From: Trichoplax sp. H2
Lineage: Eukaryota; Placozoa; Uniplacotomia; Trichoplacea
NCBI GenBank assembly: GCA_003344405.1
Contig: NOWV01000159.1
Coordinates: 117,154 to 181,153, forward strand
Length of the DNA stretch: 64,000 bases
Direction of reading: 5' to 3'
Shown here: positions 44,515-59,700 of the stretch, piece by piece
How positions within the stretch are numbered: the stretch's first letter is position 1
Layout: the number at the start of each line of letters is the position of its first letter
Translations under genes and position numbers: made by a program
Notes under the pieces: model-generated
Databases searched by the model: none
The model's input: the letters and a program-made list of their open reading frames with translations, nothing else
Told to the model about the DNA's origin: nothing

Positions 44515-47500
44515 TCAAGTATGTATCATATGCCATTTTGCAACTGGTCGCCTAGGAGATGCTAACATTTCTTTCCAATGTTTTAACTCGTAACCCGTCG
44601 CTCGAGTTCCTAGCGAGATATGTCCAAGGCAATCGTTTGCTGATAACTTATCATAATCCATCACATGAATAATTAATGAAATATCTCTTAGACGTTCAAA
44701 TGGTATATTGAACATAAATGATTCATTAAATACGGGATTTAGACTTCTTCTTTTCACTGTAGTTTTCTTTTTTTCTAATCTTTTATCCCCATACATTAAA
44801 GATAGCTTAACGTACGGATCTGTGTGCAAATAGAAAGGTTTGCATTACATTTTTACCACATTCCAGCTTTTGAAACTATTAATGACGTACCAGTATAGTG
44901 CTTAAGCACCTACCTGTAGACCCTGAAATATCCATGATCTTTAGATTTCTGCAGCGCATTACAACTATTGTTAAGTCACCGGTGGTTGGATGATAGCATA
45001 GCGACAGCAGCAGATCACCTAATTTGCCCTAAGAGAGTGGGTTTTTATATGAAAACTGTAATACCATAAATTACTTTGGCATTAAAGGAACTGATAATGA
45101 AAATATATTACCAAAACAATGAATACTAACTGAGATCAGTCTACAGACAGGTGCTGCTAATATTAATCCGACTTTATAGTTTATATCTAGGGTAATATTT
45201 TTATATGCGCCAACAGTATATTAAATAAATGTAGAGTTCAAATTAATGGTATGGGGCCACGGTGATGTATACGTATGAGTGAGTACATACTCCATGGCTA
45301 TGAAAAAAGCGCAGCATAAAATTAATTGGAAAGAATATCTTGTGTTATTATAAATAATACCTCAAAATTTTATCGGTAAGCCTCGTTTGGACCGACCATT
45401 ATAGTGTCAAAAGTACGAATATTTGATTATTAAGGATGACTATGTAATTTATTTAATGATACTCTGAAATATATCAAATTAAAAGTCAAAAAATCTACGG
45501 ACCACTTTTAAAATAACTAAAATTAATTTTTGACTTAAGCGCTATAACCACGGAACAGCAGTGCAAGCGTTATTGCACAGTATTATAGGATTTTACAGAA
45601 CATTATCTCTAAATTAATAATAACGATAATATATCGGCATTATAGGTACGGTCATGTTAACGATTATAACAATAAGTATTTTCAATATGATAAAGTAATA
45701 ATTTGAAATGGCTCACTTACAGAAATTGTAAGACATTCTAAACTATATTATGTAGACGCGCTTTCCAATATGTTCAATCTACATAAAGTCATAATTCACG
45801 AATAAACTCTTTTTACGAGTATTAGTTATTATGTTATTATATATATAATATTCAGTAAACTTAAAATTATACTACGTATCTAAAGATGGCATAACACGGT
45901 ATCTAATTATTAAACGAATCTGTATGATCCATATAGAAATTTATATATAACTGTTATATGATGAAAAAATTTGATTTAGCTATTCTGCGGTGAAATCAAT
46001 GACTGAGAAGAGTAGTAGCTAAGTTTTCAAGTACAGATTATTGCTATCTGCATTCATTTTTAAACACTTCTGGCATTTGAAAAGTGCTATGATGAACGTA
46101 CGATATAGAAGAAATCGCAATTTGTTACTGGCGTTAAATCTTTATCCAAGATAACGCTACAGAAAACAGTAACGATTTTATTGTGCTTGGATGGATTAGT
46201 TATATAATTATTACTTTAACTTTTCCTTTTTGATAAATACCGAAGGAGCGTTTTCTAGCAGCTAGATGTTATTTTGATACAGATTTGGCTCTTTGCAAGA
46301 TATATAGACTTATTACCTGTTATTCCCTAGTGCATAAAGTACATAAGCCAGGATTGAACGGTTTCGGGAATCTATCAAAAAAGTTGGCCATCTACACCTT
46401 GCAAGCAGTTGCTAAAACTTTTGGCTCCATTTTATGTGGTATTCGTGTGATTATAATCTCATTCTAAAAGTACTATAGGGTTTTGTCATAACTTACTTTG
46501 ATAATATGTGCTAATTTAATTAGTTCATTGCAGCTGCCAGTGATTTATATTGGGCAAATGAATCTACATTCTTGTATACAAGCCCATGAAAATACATAAA
46601 GTGTTGCTAAAAAGCAAGTGACAGTAGCAAATTTAACCATTTTTTCTTGTAAAGTTCTTCAAACTGTGAAGTAATTAGTAGAATTTCTTTTGATCTCGTA
46701 CGTATGACTCCTACCTAGTAGCGCAATCCCCATTAATAGATATGATGCTGGAGAGTAACATTTTCAACAGTTGCTGAAGCTGTAATCCGATATTACATAT
46801 CTTTAAGGCTTTATTATCAAATCTTGAGGAGAAACAGCTTAAAGAAATCTAGCGAAGTTAGGTGCATGCAAGCTAATGGATTTCTTTTCTTAGTTTATAA
46901 CTTATTGATACTACTTTTCCTTCTTTACTTACGCCTATTTATTGAAAATGTGTATTTTGGGGGTAAGCAATAGTACCGTGCTTAAACGAAAATGTTAACT
47001 TGCTTCTTCGTAACACGTCACTCTTTTAATACTTTCCTGTATATAGTATAGTTATACTAATGAAATTGTAAATTGTAATTTTCTGCTTACCAAAATAATT
47101 AGTCAGACTTATTTTAGAAGACAGAAAAGTCCGGCTTTATGTCACAAGTAATGAAAGGTGTTCAATTCATTTATTTGAACTTACCGTTATTAATAGATTC
47201 TATAAATTTTATGAGCAATAATCTACGACCTACCGCGTAAATAGGTCTTTAAGAACTAACAAATCTTTGAAAGGGTTTTTAAATCGCTTACCCGGGAATT
47301 ACATGGCTGCAGGTCTCTTTTAAACATTACTTCGTCTCCTAATTCTATTTCTCCCATATCGAGATTTACTTCACCAATTGGATCATTTCTGGAAAATCTA
47401 TCATAATCTAAGACCTGCAAGTGAAGTATTCGACTTTGTAACTTGTTTGCTGGGAAGCCTTCAAAGGCAAATGTTTCGCCCCACACAGGATTTAAGTTTT

Positions 47501-48118
47501 TTCTTTTGACTTTAGTAGTGAGTTTATGCTTTTTATCTGGTAACAGCATTGTTTTAACAAATGGATCAGAAGTACCACCGAGATCTTTCGCGGGTAAATT
47601 AAATGCTCGCATAATTTTAACGATCAACGTCATTTTAGAATAATCATAACTTAAAGAAAACTGTATTGAGCCGAGGTCTTCTGATAAAGTTTGTTCTTCT
47701 GGCTCCTCTTCTGTTACTTTTGTTACGGTTGGTGCTTGACTGTCGCTTCCAAGTTTGGCGTATCCTAGCGCTAAATTACAGAGTGTTGAATAAATTTACA
47801 AATTATTCTATACAAATAATATTTTCATTAAAAGTGAAACTACATCGACTAATCTAATATTGAAAGATAAGCAGCAGTAACTCGTTATTTATTACCTTTC
47901 ACGGATTGTGAACTTAGTTGCGTATTATTTGAAGAATTTGTAGTATTGTGTATTTTTTGATATTTTACTTTATTCATAAAATTTGTCGTAAAATTTTGAC
48001 GCGATGATCCACGACTGCTATTTGACTTTCGTCGCTTAAAACACCAAGTGCATGACACTAATAGAATTAACATAACAGCAGAGCAGCTACCACTGATGAT
48101 AACGGAGAGAGCATTCAT
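44515..48118 (-). CDS. SYT7: Synaptotagmin-7-like Ca2+ sensor (4 exons, 373 aa)
   Basis: Relatives are high-affinity Ca2+ sensors for lysosome and slow vesicle exocytosis. Exons 48118-47896, 47770-47292, 45028-44914 and 44819-44515 (stop) join in phase (1, 0, 1). The ATG at 48118 gives a very short lumenal end, one helix ([18 protein letters not shown]) and a basic linker. C2A has the type 7 signatures [21 protein letters not shown] and FAFEGFP, and [14 protein letters not shown]2B has [35 protein letters not shown] and ends KWHMIHT. All ten Ca2+-coordinating Asp positions of C2A and C2B are present. The intron between the C2 domains is 2.26 kb, far longer than others here, and could hold an alternative exon. 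The linker is short, like short SYT7 isoforms. Confidence 0.92.
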
Positions 48119-50423
48119 CCCTATTTTTGGATAAAATCAAGGGCAAAGTTATTGAAGGAATCAACCGTGCAATTATAGGTTTTTGTTTGACACTCGAAGT
48201 CATTCAATCAACTTGACTTCACAGAGAAAATTCAGTGTCCACTGGTGGATCCACTATACACGTAACAATTCTTAATTTTCCAACTTGTCAGCCAGATTGG
48301 TATTTCACTAAGATCTTATCTAATGTACTTTATGAGCATTGAGAGATAAGAAAATTACCTTCCGTGCGACTACCCTCTGATTACTTCCACAGCCCTTGTT
48401 TAATTTCTTGCAATGACTTTACAACTTATAAGAAACGTACCATCACTACGAAAATTTCATAAATTTTCTTTGTTCGTTCTATTGTTTCAATAGCACGTAT
48501 TGTTAAAGACATTCTCTGATATTAATATCAACGTTATTGATTTCTTACAGTTAATTATAATTATTACTCTATTGTGAGCCATTTGCGTCACGAAGTTTGA
48601 TTCTGAGTTAGCAATTTTTTTATACAGCACAATCTACCGATCAAACTTGAGAAGTAACGTATATCGAAGTACTAACAGTATTCAAGTGTAGGAATTGCAC
48701 CTATACGAAAAGAAAAGCACTAATATGTGCGTAAATAATTCGTACAAAATTAAATAAAGGGCAGTACTTTGCGACGGCACTTTTTCTTTTCCTTTGACAT
48801 GATCGATAATTATAATCGTTAAGCTACATTGGGGCAGTATTTTGTTTACTATCAATCTTTATTCTTAGACCAGGTGCTTTGGGATCCTTTGTTGATTCAC
48901 TGAAAATCAATATAGCAAATTTCAGGAATCTACAGTCGAGTAATACACGCCAATTTGAGAACAGTCGCAACAGTATTACGCGTTATCTCCATTCGCAACA
49001 GATCATAATGATCATATACATGTTAAGTCCGTGCACTGTCCGTTACATGCATGCGTGACAGTCTGCGGCATTTACAGAATTAGATTCTTGGTTATGTTCG
49101 AGTTGAGGTAGAAGCAAAGTAGGTAATGATGGCGATGACTTAGTAGAGATAACCCATTCAGCATTACTAATTACCGTGCGGTACGAGCGGATAGCCTAGT
49201 AGGAATTCGAATCTTCACTTGCTATACTGTATGTGCAGTACACTGTATAGTACTCTAGCGCTATTACAATGACAGTAATCATAATCTTTCGAGACACGAT
49301 GATTTTATAAATATAATTTCTATGGGCGTCAAGAAAATACTACTTTTATGTACGAGAGTATACCGGCTAAACTTGTCACAGTGAGTTGCGTGAGCAGTAT
49401 AATGCAACGATGAGGTTTCGTAAAACAGTTACTTAAATTTATGTACTTGGCAAATACAGCAGTTTAAGCAATCATGGGAACGCTAAAGTCATTAAGAATT
49501 GATTGATCTATTAATAATAATGAAATTTAACAATAACTTTCTGGTTTATATTATTTCGTGCTTGGTAAACATTTTACTTTAAAGTAGGTTTGCAACTTTA
49601 TTTACCAATAATTATAATTATATCTTCTACTTTATAGGAAAGAAAATGAATCTATTGCGTCAACCTTCCGTAATTTATGGCGAAAAATGCTATAATGTCA
49701 TAGTTCTACAGTAACAGAAGTATAATTCAATGTTACGTTTAATTTAGTATTTCGCATAATCTTATTGATCGAGAAGTGAAGGTCTCGGACACGACTAGTG
49801 CACATTCTACAGTACCCGCTGACTGAGCGAGTACGGTTTGCACATTTTTTGAATAGCCTCGTAAACTGCATCTCCAGCATGTCCTGTTCCTAGTGCTGGT
49901 GATAGAAGTTTTTCAGGTCTACAGTACTGTACTGTACAGTACAGTAGTGTAAGTAAACGGTACGTTACAGTCTATTATTATTACGGTATTGTACAGGATA
50001 GTACAGTACTGTACTGTACAGTAAAGTACAGTACTGTACTGTATACTGTACAGTACTGCACAGCGACAGTACTGTACAGTACAGTAATGTACAGTACTGT
50101 ACAGTATACTACAGTATACAGTAACGTACTGTACTGTACTGTACAGTACAGTATAGTAGTATAATGTCCCAGTACTACACTACTACAGTATAGTACAGTA
50201 CTGTACAGTATAGTATATAGTACAGCATGTTACGTACTGTATGTATATATACAGTATACAGTATATACTATAATACAGTATGCCCATGATAGCCATATGA
50301 TAACAGCAATACAGTACAGTATATAGTAAATAAAAAAGTCTAAAAGATACGTTATTGCATAAAAAAATGAGGTATTTTTAGTTTTAGCGAAATTTTACAT
50401 CATTATCAGACGGTGATCGTAAA
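48119..50423. other. Divergent intergenic region, Syt7-like / BTBD10
   Basis: Upstream region of two divergent genes. It is AT-rich with no recognised exon. Its right half contains the longest GTAC-unit array in the window (49917-50326), which ends about 100 bases before the BTBD10 start codon. Confidence 0.6.
49917..50326. repeat. Largest GTAC-unit (GTACW) array
   Basis: About 400 bases dominated by GTAC recurring every five bases, with A or T as the fifth base in no fixed order, plus a few variant units (GTAA, GTAT, GCAC) and short breaks. Because GTAC is palindromic the array can fold on itself at many points. It lies immediately upstream of BTBD10. Confidence 0.85.
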
Positions 50424-53481
<3,058 letters not shown>

Positions 53482-53784
53482 CCGAAAGCAGTCATCGAAC
53501 AAATTTTTAATTTAGCTCTTAAGCAGTTTGTTTACTGTACGTAAGTACAGCTAATATTTAAAGTAATGTCCATATATTTGTATTATATAACCTTACTTTT
53601 ATTGTCGAACATTATCAAATAAATCTGTTCGAAGAAAATTCTCTGAATCATTATTTAAAAATCTTACAAATATCTCGTTTGAGACGATGATTTGATAGCC
53701 AGTATCGATGAAATATCCGGTTAGAATACAGTGCAATTAGTTATTGATTAAAATAGACGAGACAATAGCTGATTGATCCGATTG
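53482..53784. other. 303-base gap between convergent 3' ends
   Basis: The only space between the BTBD10 stop and the F-box gene stop. A + strand AATAAA lies at 53618-53623 and a minus-strand AATAAA (TTTATT on the + strand) at 53598-53603. If both are used, the two transcripts overlap at their tails. Confidence 0.6.
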
Positions 53785-56700
53785 CTATCTCTTTGGTGTA
53801 ACATTTACCGAATCTGTATCAACGTTAAAGTCCCAAATTTTGATTTCGTGGTCATATGACGCGCTAGCAATTCTAAGCTCATCAAAATGGATAGAATTAA
53901 CCACGTCCATGTGGCCTCGTAAGGTCTGAATACATGTGCCCCTGAATAATTTAAAGGTGTTAATTATTTAGTACTTGACTTTAAAAGGAATATCACTAAA
54001 TGAATGAATATCTTAGTTGTCATCATACGCTGTGATACTTTATGAAACAGATTTCTTACTCTTTTATGTCCCAATACTTGACGAAGCCATCTCTTCCAGC
54101 ACTAACAATGTAGCCAATCACATTATCTGGATCAGTCATTCTCAGCTGCAGACATTCAATTCTAATTTGCAAATCAATAAGGTTTATCTCATAATTTACT
54201 TAAGGGAAGGAAGTAAGTTAAAAATCAATTGTACCTTCTGCTATGACCAAGGTATTGACGAACCTTATCGCCAGTTTTGGCATTCCATAGCGTTATAATG
54301 GTATCAGAAGAAGATGCTATGAATCCCTATAGTAGGTAGAAGATCACTATATCACGGTAGCTATTTACGAAACAGATATCTCAAAGTTTTTCATACCATA
54401 TTGATATTAACGGCCATGACGGATGAGGCATGACCAGCCCAAATAATTCGGTGACAGTCTCCGTTAATAATATTCCATAGACGAATACTCTGTAAAATTA
54501 AAGCGGTCAACTGAAGAATTTTTTCTTAGATAGTATTGCTATATCGTAATGACAATTGTGATGATATTCATATAACGATGTGCAAAAATGGTAGCGATAG
54601 AAGAAAGGAGCTTTATTAGTACAACAGCTAGATCCAGTGAACACGGAGATCAATGACAACACGAAGGTAACCCCTCAATGCAACAACTGACTTTAATTAT
54701 ATCTAACACATACTTATATAAGTGCATGCAGTACAATCGTAGCATACAGGATAGTGCTTGTTAACAGCTCTTGACGGTACTGCAATATGTACATATGTAT
54801 GAAGCAATATAGTAAGTATAACTATCACGCGATTGACGTCAATCGCAGCGCTAAACAACATAAGAAACAATCAACTATCGTGCATAAGTAGGTGCACGGT
54901 AGTCATATCACAACAATCATAGTAAAAATAGCCTTCAAACTCTATTGCCTAGATAATATATATATAAAAGCATACATATAGTGGTAATTGGAAACCTAAC
55001 TCAGTAATATCGTACAGTAGTTTGGCATTACAGTAATAGATTGGATAATAATTGATATATACAGTACACTGTCGCGCAGATAAACCGTAGTATATTATCG
55101 ATTGAATACAGCAAATGTTTCGAAATAAAGGGCTAGAGAAAGATCGCAGTTTAAATTCTTGGACTTTAATTAGTGAAGATTTAAGCTAAACATGCTTGCT
55201 TATTTGCGGATTCTAGCATAGATCTTGATATTTTTAACTGCTATAAAGGTGTACTTACCCTGTCTGCCGATCCTGTAAGAGCAATCGAAATGCTATCATC
55301 AATATCGACAGCAAAAACTGCAGCAGTATGACCAGATAATGTTAAAAGCAGCCTGTGTCTTCTGATATCCCATAACTTTGCAGTTTTATCCTGAGAACCA
55401 CTAAGCAGCAGGTCACCTTTTCTTTCAATCGCCCAAACTGGCCCATTATGACTATATAAAGTTCTACACGAGGCAAATGTGATTCTTTAAGTACGCGTGT
55501 AATATACACTTTCATAATATGTGCAATTTAGGAATCTAGCAAATTGTCAGAGTCAAATCATCACAAATCAGTGATCTAGAACGTCAGGATTGTAATAAAT
55601 TTTTGGGCTTCTGCAGGATTAAGAAATTAAAGAGAACTTTACAATACATACTTCAAGCAAGCACCAGATTTTATATTCCAGATCTGCAGATGTCAGAGAA
55701 GATGTCAGTGGCCATCAAAAATAATTGTGAACTGAATTGATAGCTCAGGAGTTAGTAAGTCTATTATATCTTTAGAATAGCATGACAATCATAATGTTCT
55801 GCGCAGATTTTACTAATACTTGTGAAGTAGTGAAAGTGCTAAATGCTCATATTAGCGATAAAGTACATAAAAAGCAATACATATGATTGTGCTGTACTAA
55901 CCTTGATAGAGCCATCATATGATGAACTCACTAGTGAATTTCGGCCATAAAACCTTATTGCCCAGATACCACGCTAAAACGAACAATGCAAGCATAATGT
56001 CAATACAAATTTAAAGGTTTATTAATAGTTATTATCAGTGAGTAAATCGCCAATAGTGCAATAAATATATAATATATTTACACGTAGACTTGGCTGGTAC
56101 AGCTTTAATGCTCATGTGTAGCACAGCAATTACTGTAGTAATATTGTAGGACGAAATGATTGAGCATTGATTGCCTAGCTAAATATACGTTTGCAGTTCA
56201 TAATACCGTATGTCCTTTAAGTGTCTGGAGCAGCATTCCAGTCGAAGAATTCCATATTCTACATAAAATGTTAATATTTAAATAAGAATATTTTTTCGTT
56301 ATTTTTGGAAATACAACTATGCAACCTTGACTGATAACGTGTTAATACCGAAGTGTCCGATCTAAGCTTCCACTAGCCATTCTTCGGCCGTTAAAACGAA
56401 CACACAAAACTCTAAGATTTTCAAATTGTATTCAGTTTTACAATCAATAGAAATATTTATATCATCGTTCGTAAAGCAAAAATAATTTAAGAAAAGTAAC
56501 TAAATATGCTGCACACAATTACGCACCGATTGGAATGTCCGGATACTTCTAGTACTCTGCAACGACCTCGTTCCCAATTTTTTCGTAAAGTTAGATTGGT
56601 TTGAAATATTCTTTTCCAGAGAGCCTGAGCACTTGCTGAATGCGTTAGTGTTGTTTGGACTGGAATGTCTTTAGAGAATATTTATGGTTAGTGTTACGAG

Positions 56701-59700
56701 ATCTAACTAGTCACTTACTGTACAATGATTCGTTGAACCTGCGGTAGTAACATTGCAATAGATCTACAATATTTATTACGCTAACCTATCTCTGTGTTAT
56801 CTCCTAACTCTAACTGTAAATTAAAGCTATCTGCTCTCAATCATCTTATCTTCGTCTCCATAAAGAATAGTTAACATTACAGTTATTAGTAGTTGTAACT
56901 GTTATGTATATTACGCGCATAATTTTACTGATCTTGCTAGCATGAAGGTACTATCCAACCCTCAGTTACATGCTGAATCCACAGCTTATGCGCATATACG
57001 TTGTATGTAAGCATATATTAATTAATCTATATAATACCATGTTAGACTGCAATACTGCATCTTAACAATACGGTAGTAGTATTACATTTTAATTATACAT
57101 ATAGATGATTATATCATATCTAATTATACAATTATTACCACATATGAATTACACTACATGTATAAGCATATATTTATACAGATTTCAGTAACGCTATTCA
57201 ATGCAACTCTTTTGTGATATGCTCTTTGATTAAACGGCTACGTACTAAAGACATGCATTTCTAAAGCTCGCAAATAAACATTGCAATAAAAGTTGTTCTA
57301 ATAATAATCCTATGCGCTGTTTCAATAGAACATAACATATCTCAAATATGCTATTGTAGATAATATGTCTAGGAATTGTAGCCGTATAATAAATATATAA
57401 TTATAAACAGAGAACGTTACAATTACGACATACATCATATATCATATACTACAGATGGTTCTGGATAAGAAAGTTACTAACGGATTTATGTACCGTTACA
57501 AATGTAGAATCTTGCAATGTGGCTTCCTTGATTGCTATATGTATTAGCTTTCACCTACCTACGATTTTACTTTCTTTACATTTCAGCTTCCATAGCTGAT
57601 CATTTTCCGCCAACATCTGCCATTTCAGGCTCACCTATAAACGTTATGTAAGGCATTACTAAAGTTTCTACTGGCGTCATACAAGTATCCCGTACTGGTA
57701 GATAAGCTTATACTGTATTTTTCTTTACGTGGGATATTCTATTCTATCTACATCTGATAAACGCCGCTAGATTATGATTGGAGCAATAACCGAAAAGATA
57801 AATAAGGTGTAGCTAACTTTAATCTTGCAATCAACTAATAATTAATTATACAAGATACATTTATTGATTTTGAAGTTGATGCGTACAATTAAGAAGCACA
57901 TGAGTGATTGTTGCGTTAGCTTTATGATTTGTAGTAAGTGAAATATTACTGAAAGTTAGCTTCACTGAACATAACATACTTAATTTAAAGGGACACCTGC
58001 AGTAGACTATTTTTAGTAATGAATTATGTTATTATGAGATGTAATAATAAGCACTTCAGAAGGCAAGATTATTTCGTGATGTTATAGTTCCATTGGGATA
58101 AATTCAAGATTCGAGAATTTACTACAAAATAACTGATCAAATAGTAATTTACTATCTAGTAGCTGCTGCAATATTTCTTTTATTAATTATCTGAATAGAA
58201 GCCGATTTAAGCTGATATATTTGCGTTCTATTTGGTATATGTGACAAAAAATACTAGGGAAATAGTTATAGTTTTTAGAGATCACAGTCATATTAGAGCA
58301 ACTACTTTCGTATCCTTGAGTTTTTCAAGATGTGTAAGTAAGTAAAACTATTATTTCGGATTTTCGGTTAAAAATTTCATCTTTTGATTAAGTCATTCAT
58401 GTTATTGATTAATTATATATAGTACTGTAAGACAGCAAAACATTAATCGGATATAAACCTACTTTCTCAAATATTACGAAACGATGTGACCTTGAATGCG
58501 AAAGGTTAATTTAATAAAATTGCCGCTAACTGTAATATTGTAGTGTACTGTTCTGACCTTGTGTAAAATGTTGCGAATACTTCATGTAGTACTACTGTTC
58601 TGTGAAAATTAGTATATACTATAATGTTGCCTACGTAAAGATAGTTTATGAGATATGCTCAACCTTACAACAGTATTATTAAGTACTGTACTCAAGGGTT
58701 AGATTATGAATCCGTACCATGCAATATATTGATACCTCTGGCATGCTATCAGGTTGTGATATACCCAATCTATGCATGCAAGGAGGTAGTGCCATAATGA
58801 TAAAAGATTATGACTCGAAACTTTAAGTGTCGTATGAGGTGTATCTTTTGTTTTATTCGCTAAGAATAAAATCTTGTTTTTCCTTAGATCCCTTAAGAGA
58901 GTGTACTTTTATACATAGACATATTTCTTTAAGCCGCAATCATAATAACTCATCTTGCTATATTGAAATAAGCCTGAACACGCGTGAAGGGATATATGCT
59001 TATCCTCATTTATAGCTATTTGCAGATCTAACTGATCGAGTTTACATATACCAACTGTTTAGACAACGTTCTGTTGTAGTAAGTTAAGTTTATAAATATA
59101 CTATTAACGAGGAGCGTGAAATCTATAACAGTGTTTCCAATCGTACAATTCAGTTATCGAATAATATGAGCAAATTTCAGCATTTTTTACATATCAGCTT
59201 GCATGCAACTTTAATAGAGTAATTAGTGTGAATACTAACTCACCATGCTAGCTATAAATAATTCTCTTGCATCTAGGAAGGTAAGAATTTTTAGTGACAA
59301 ATTCTGAGGTAGTTCAGCAATGAAATCCCTGTGAAGACGGACCTATAATTTTAATTAATGCAATTCGTTATAGTTTTCTGGAAAGTGATTCAGTACAACA
59401 CCTCATGCGTTTCATACTATAGGCAACATGTGAGTAAATGTAACAGTACTATAGTCTCTCTCAATGCGTCTAATACACGTATGTTGAATTACAATACCGT
59501 ACTATGCAAGATATACTAAAAATAGTATATTTATAAATTGATAAGCTTTATACAATCTCAATTTTTCTACGAACCGATAAAAGTCCTGCTAAGTCATACA
59601 TTAATGGTGCATTTAAAATTTTAACGAGCTGCTTTAAGAATTCATGTCTTTGAAATGTATTCCATACGTTCTGAAACCAGTTAATTACAGTTTCCTCTTC

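Noticed and set aside
7341-50326. GTAC-rich tracts as a CRISPR-like or satellite array
   Set aside because: There are no conserved repeats with unique spacers, the unit is five bases with a variable base, and the host is an intron-bearing animal genome.
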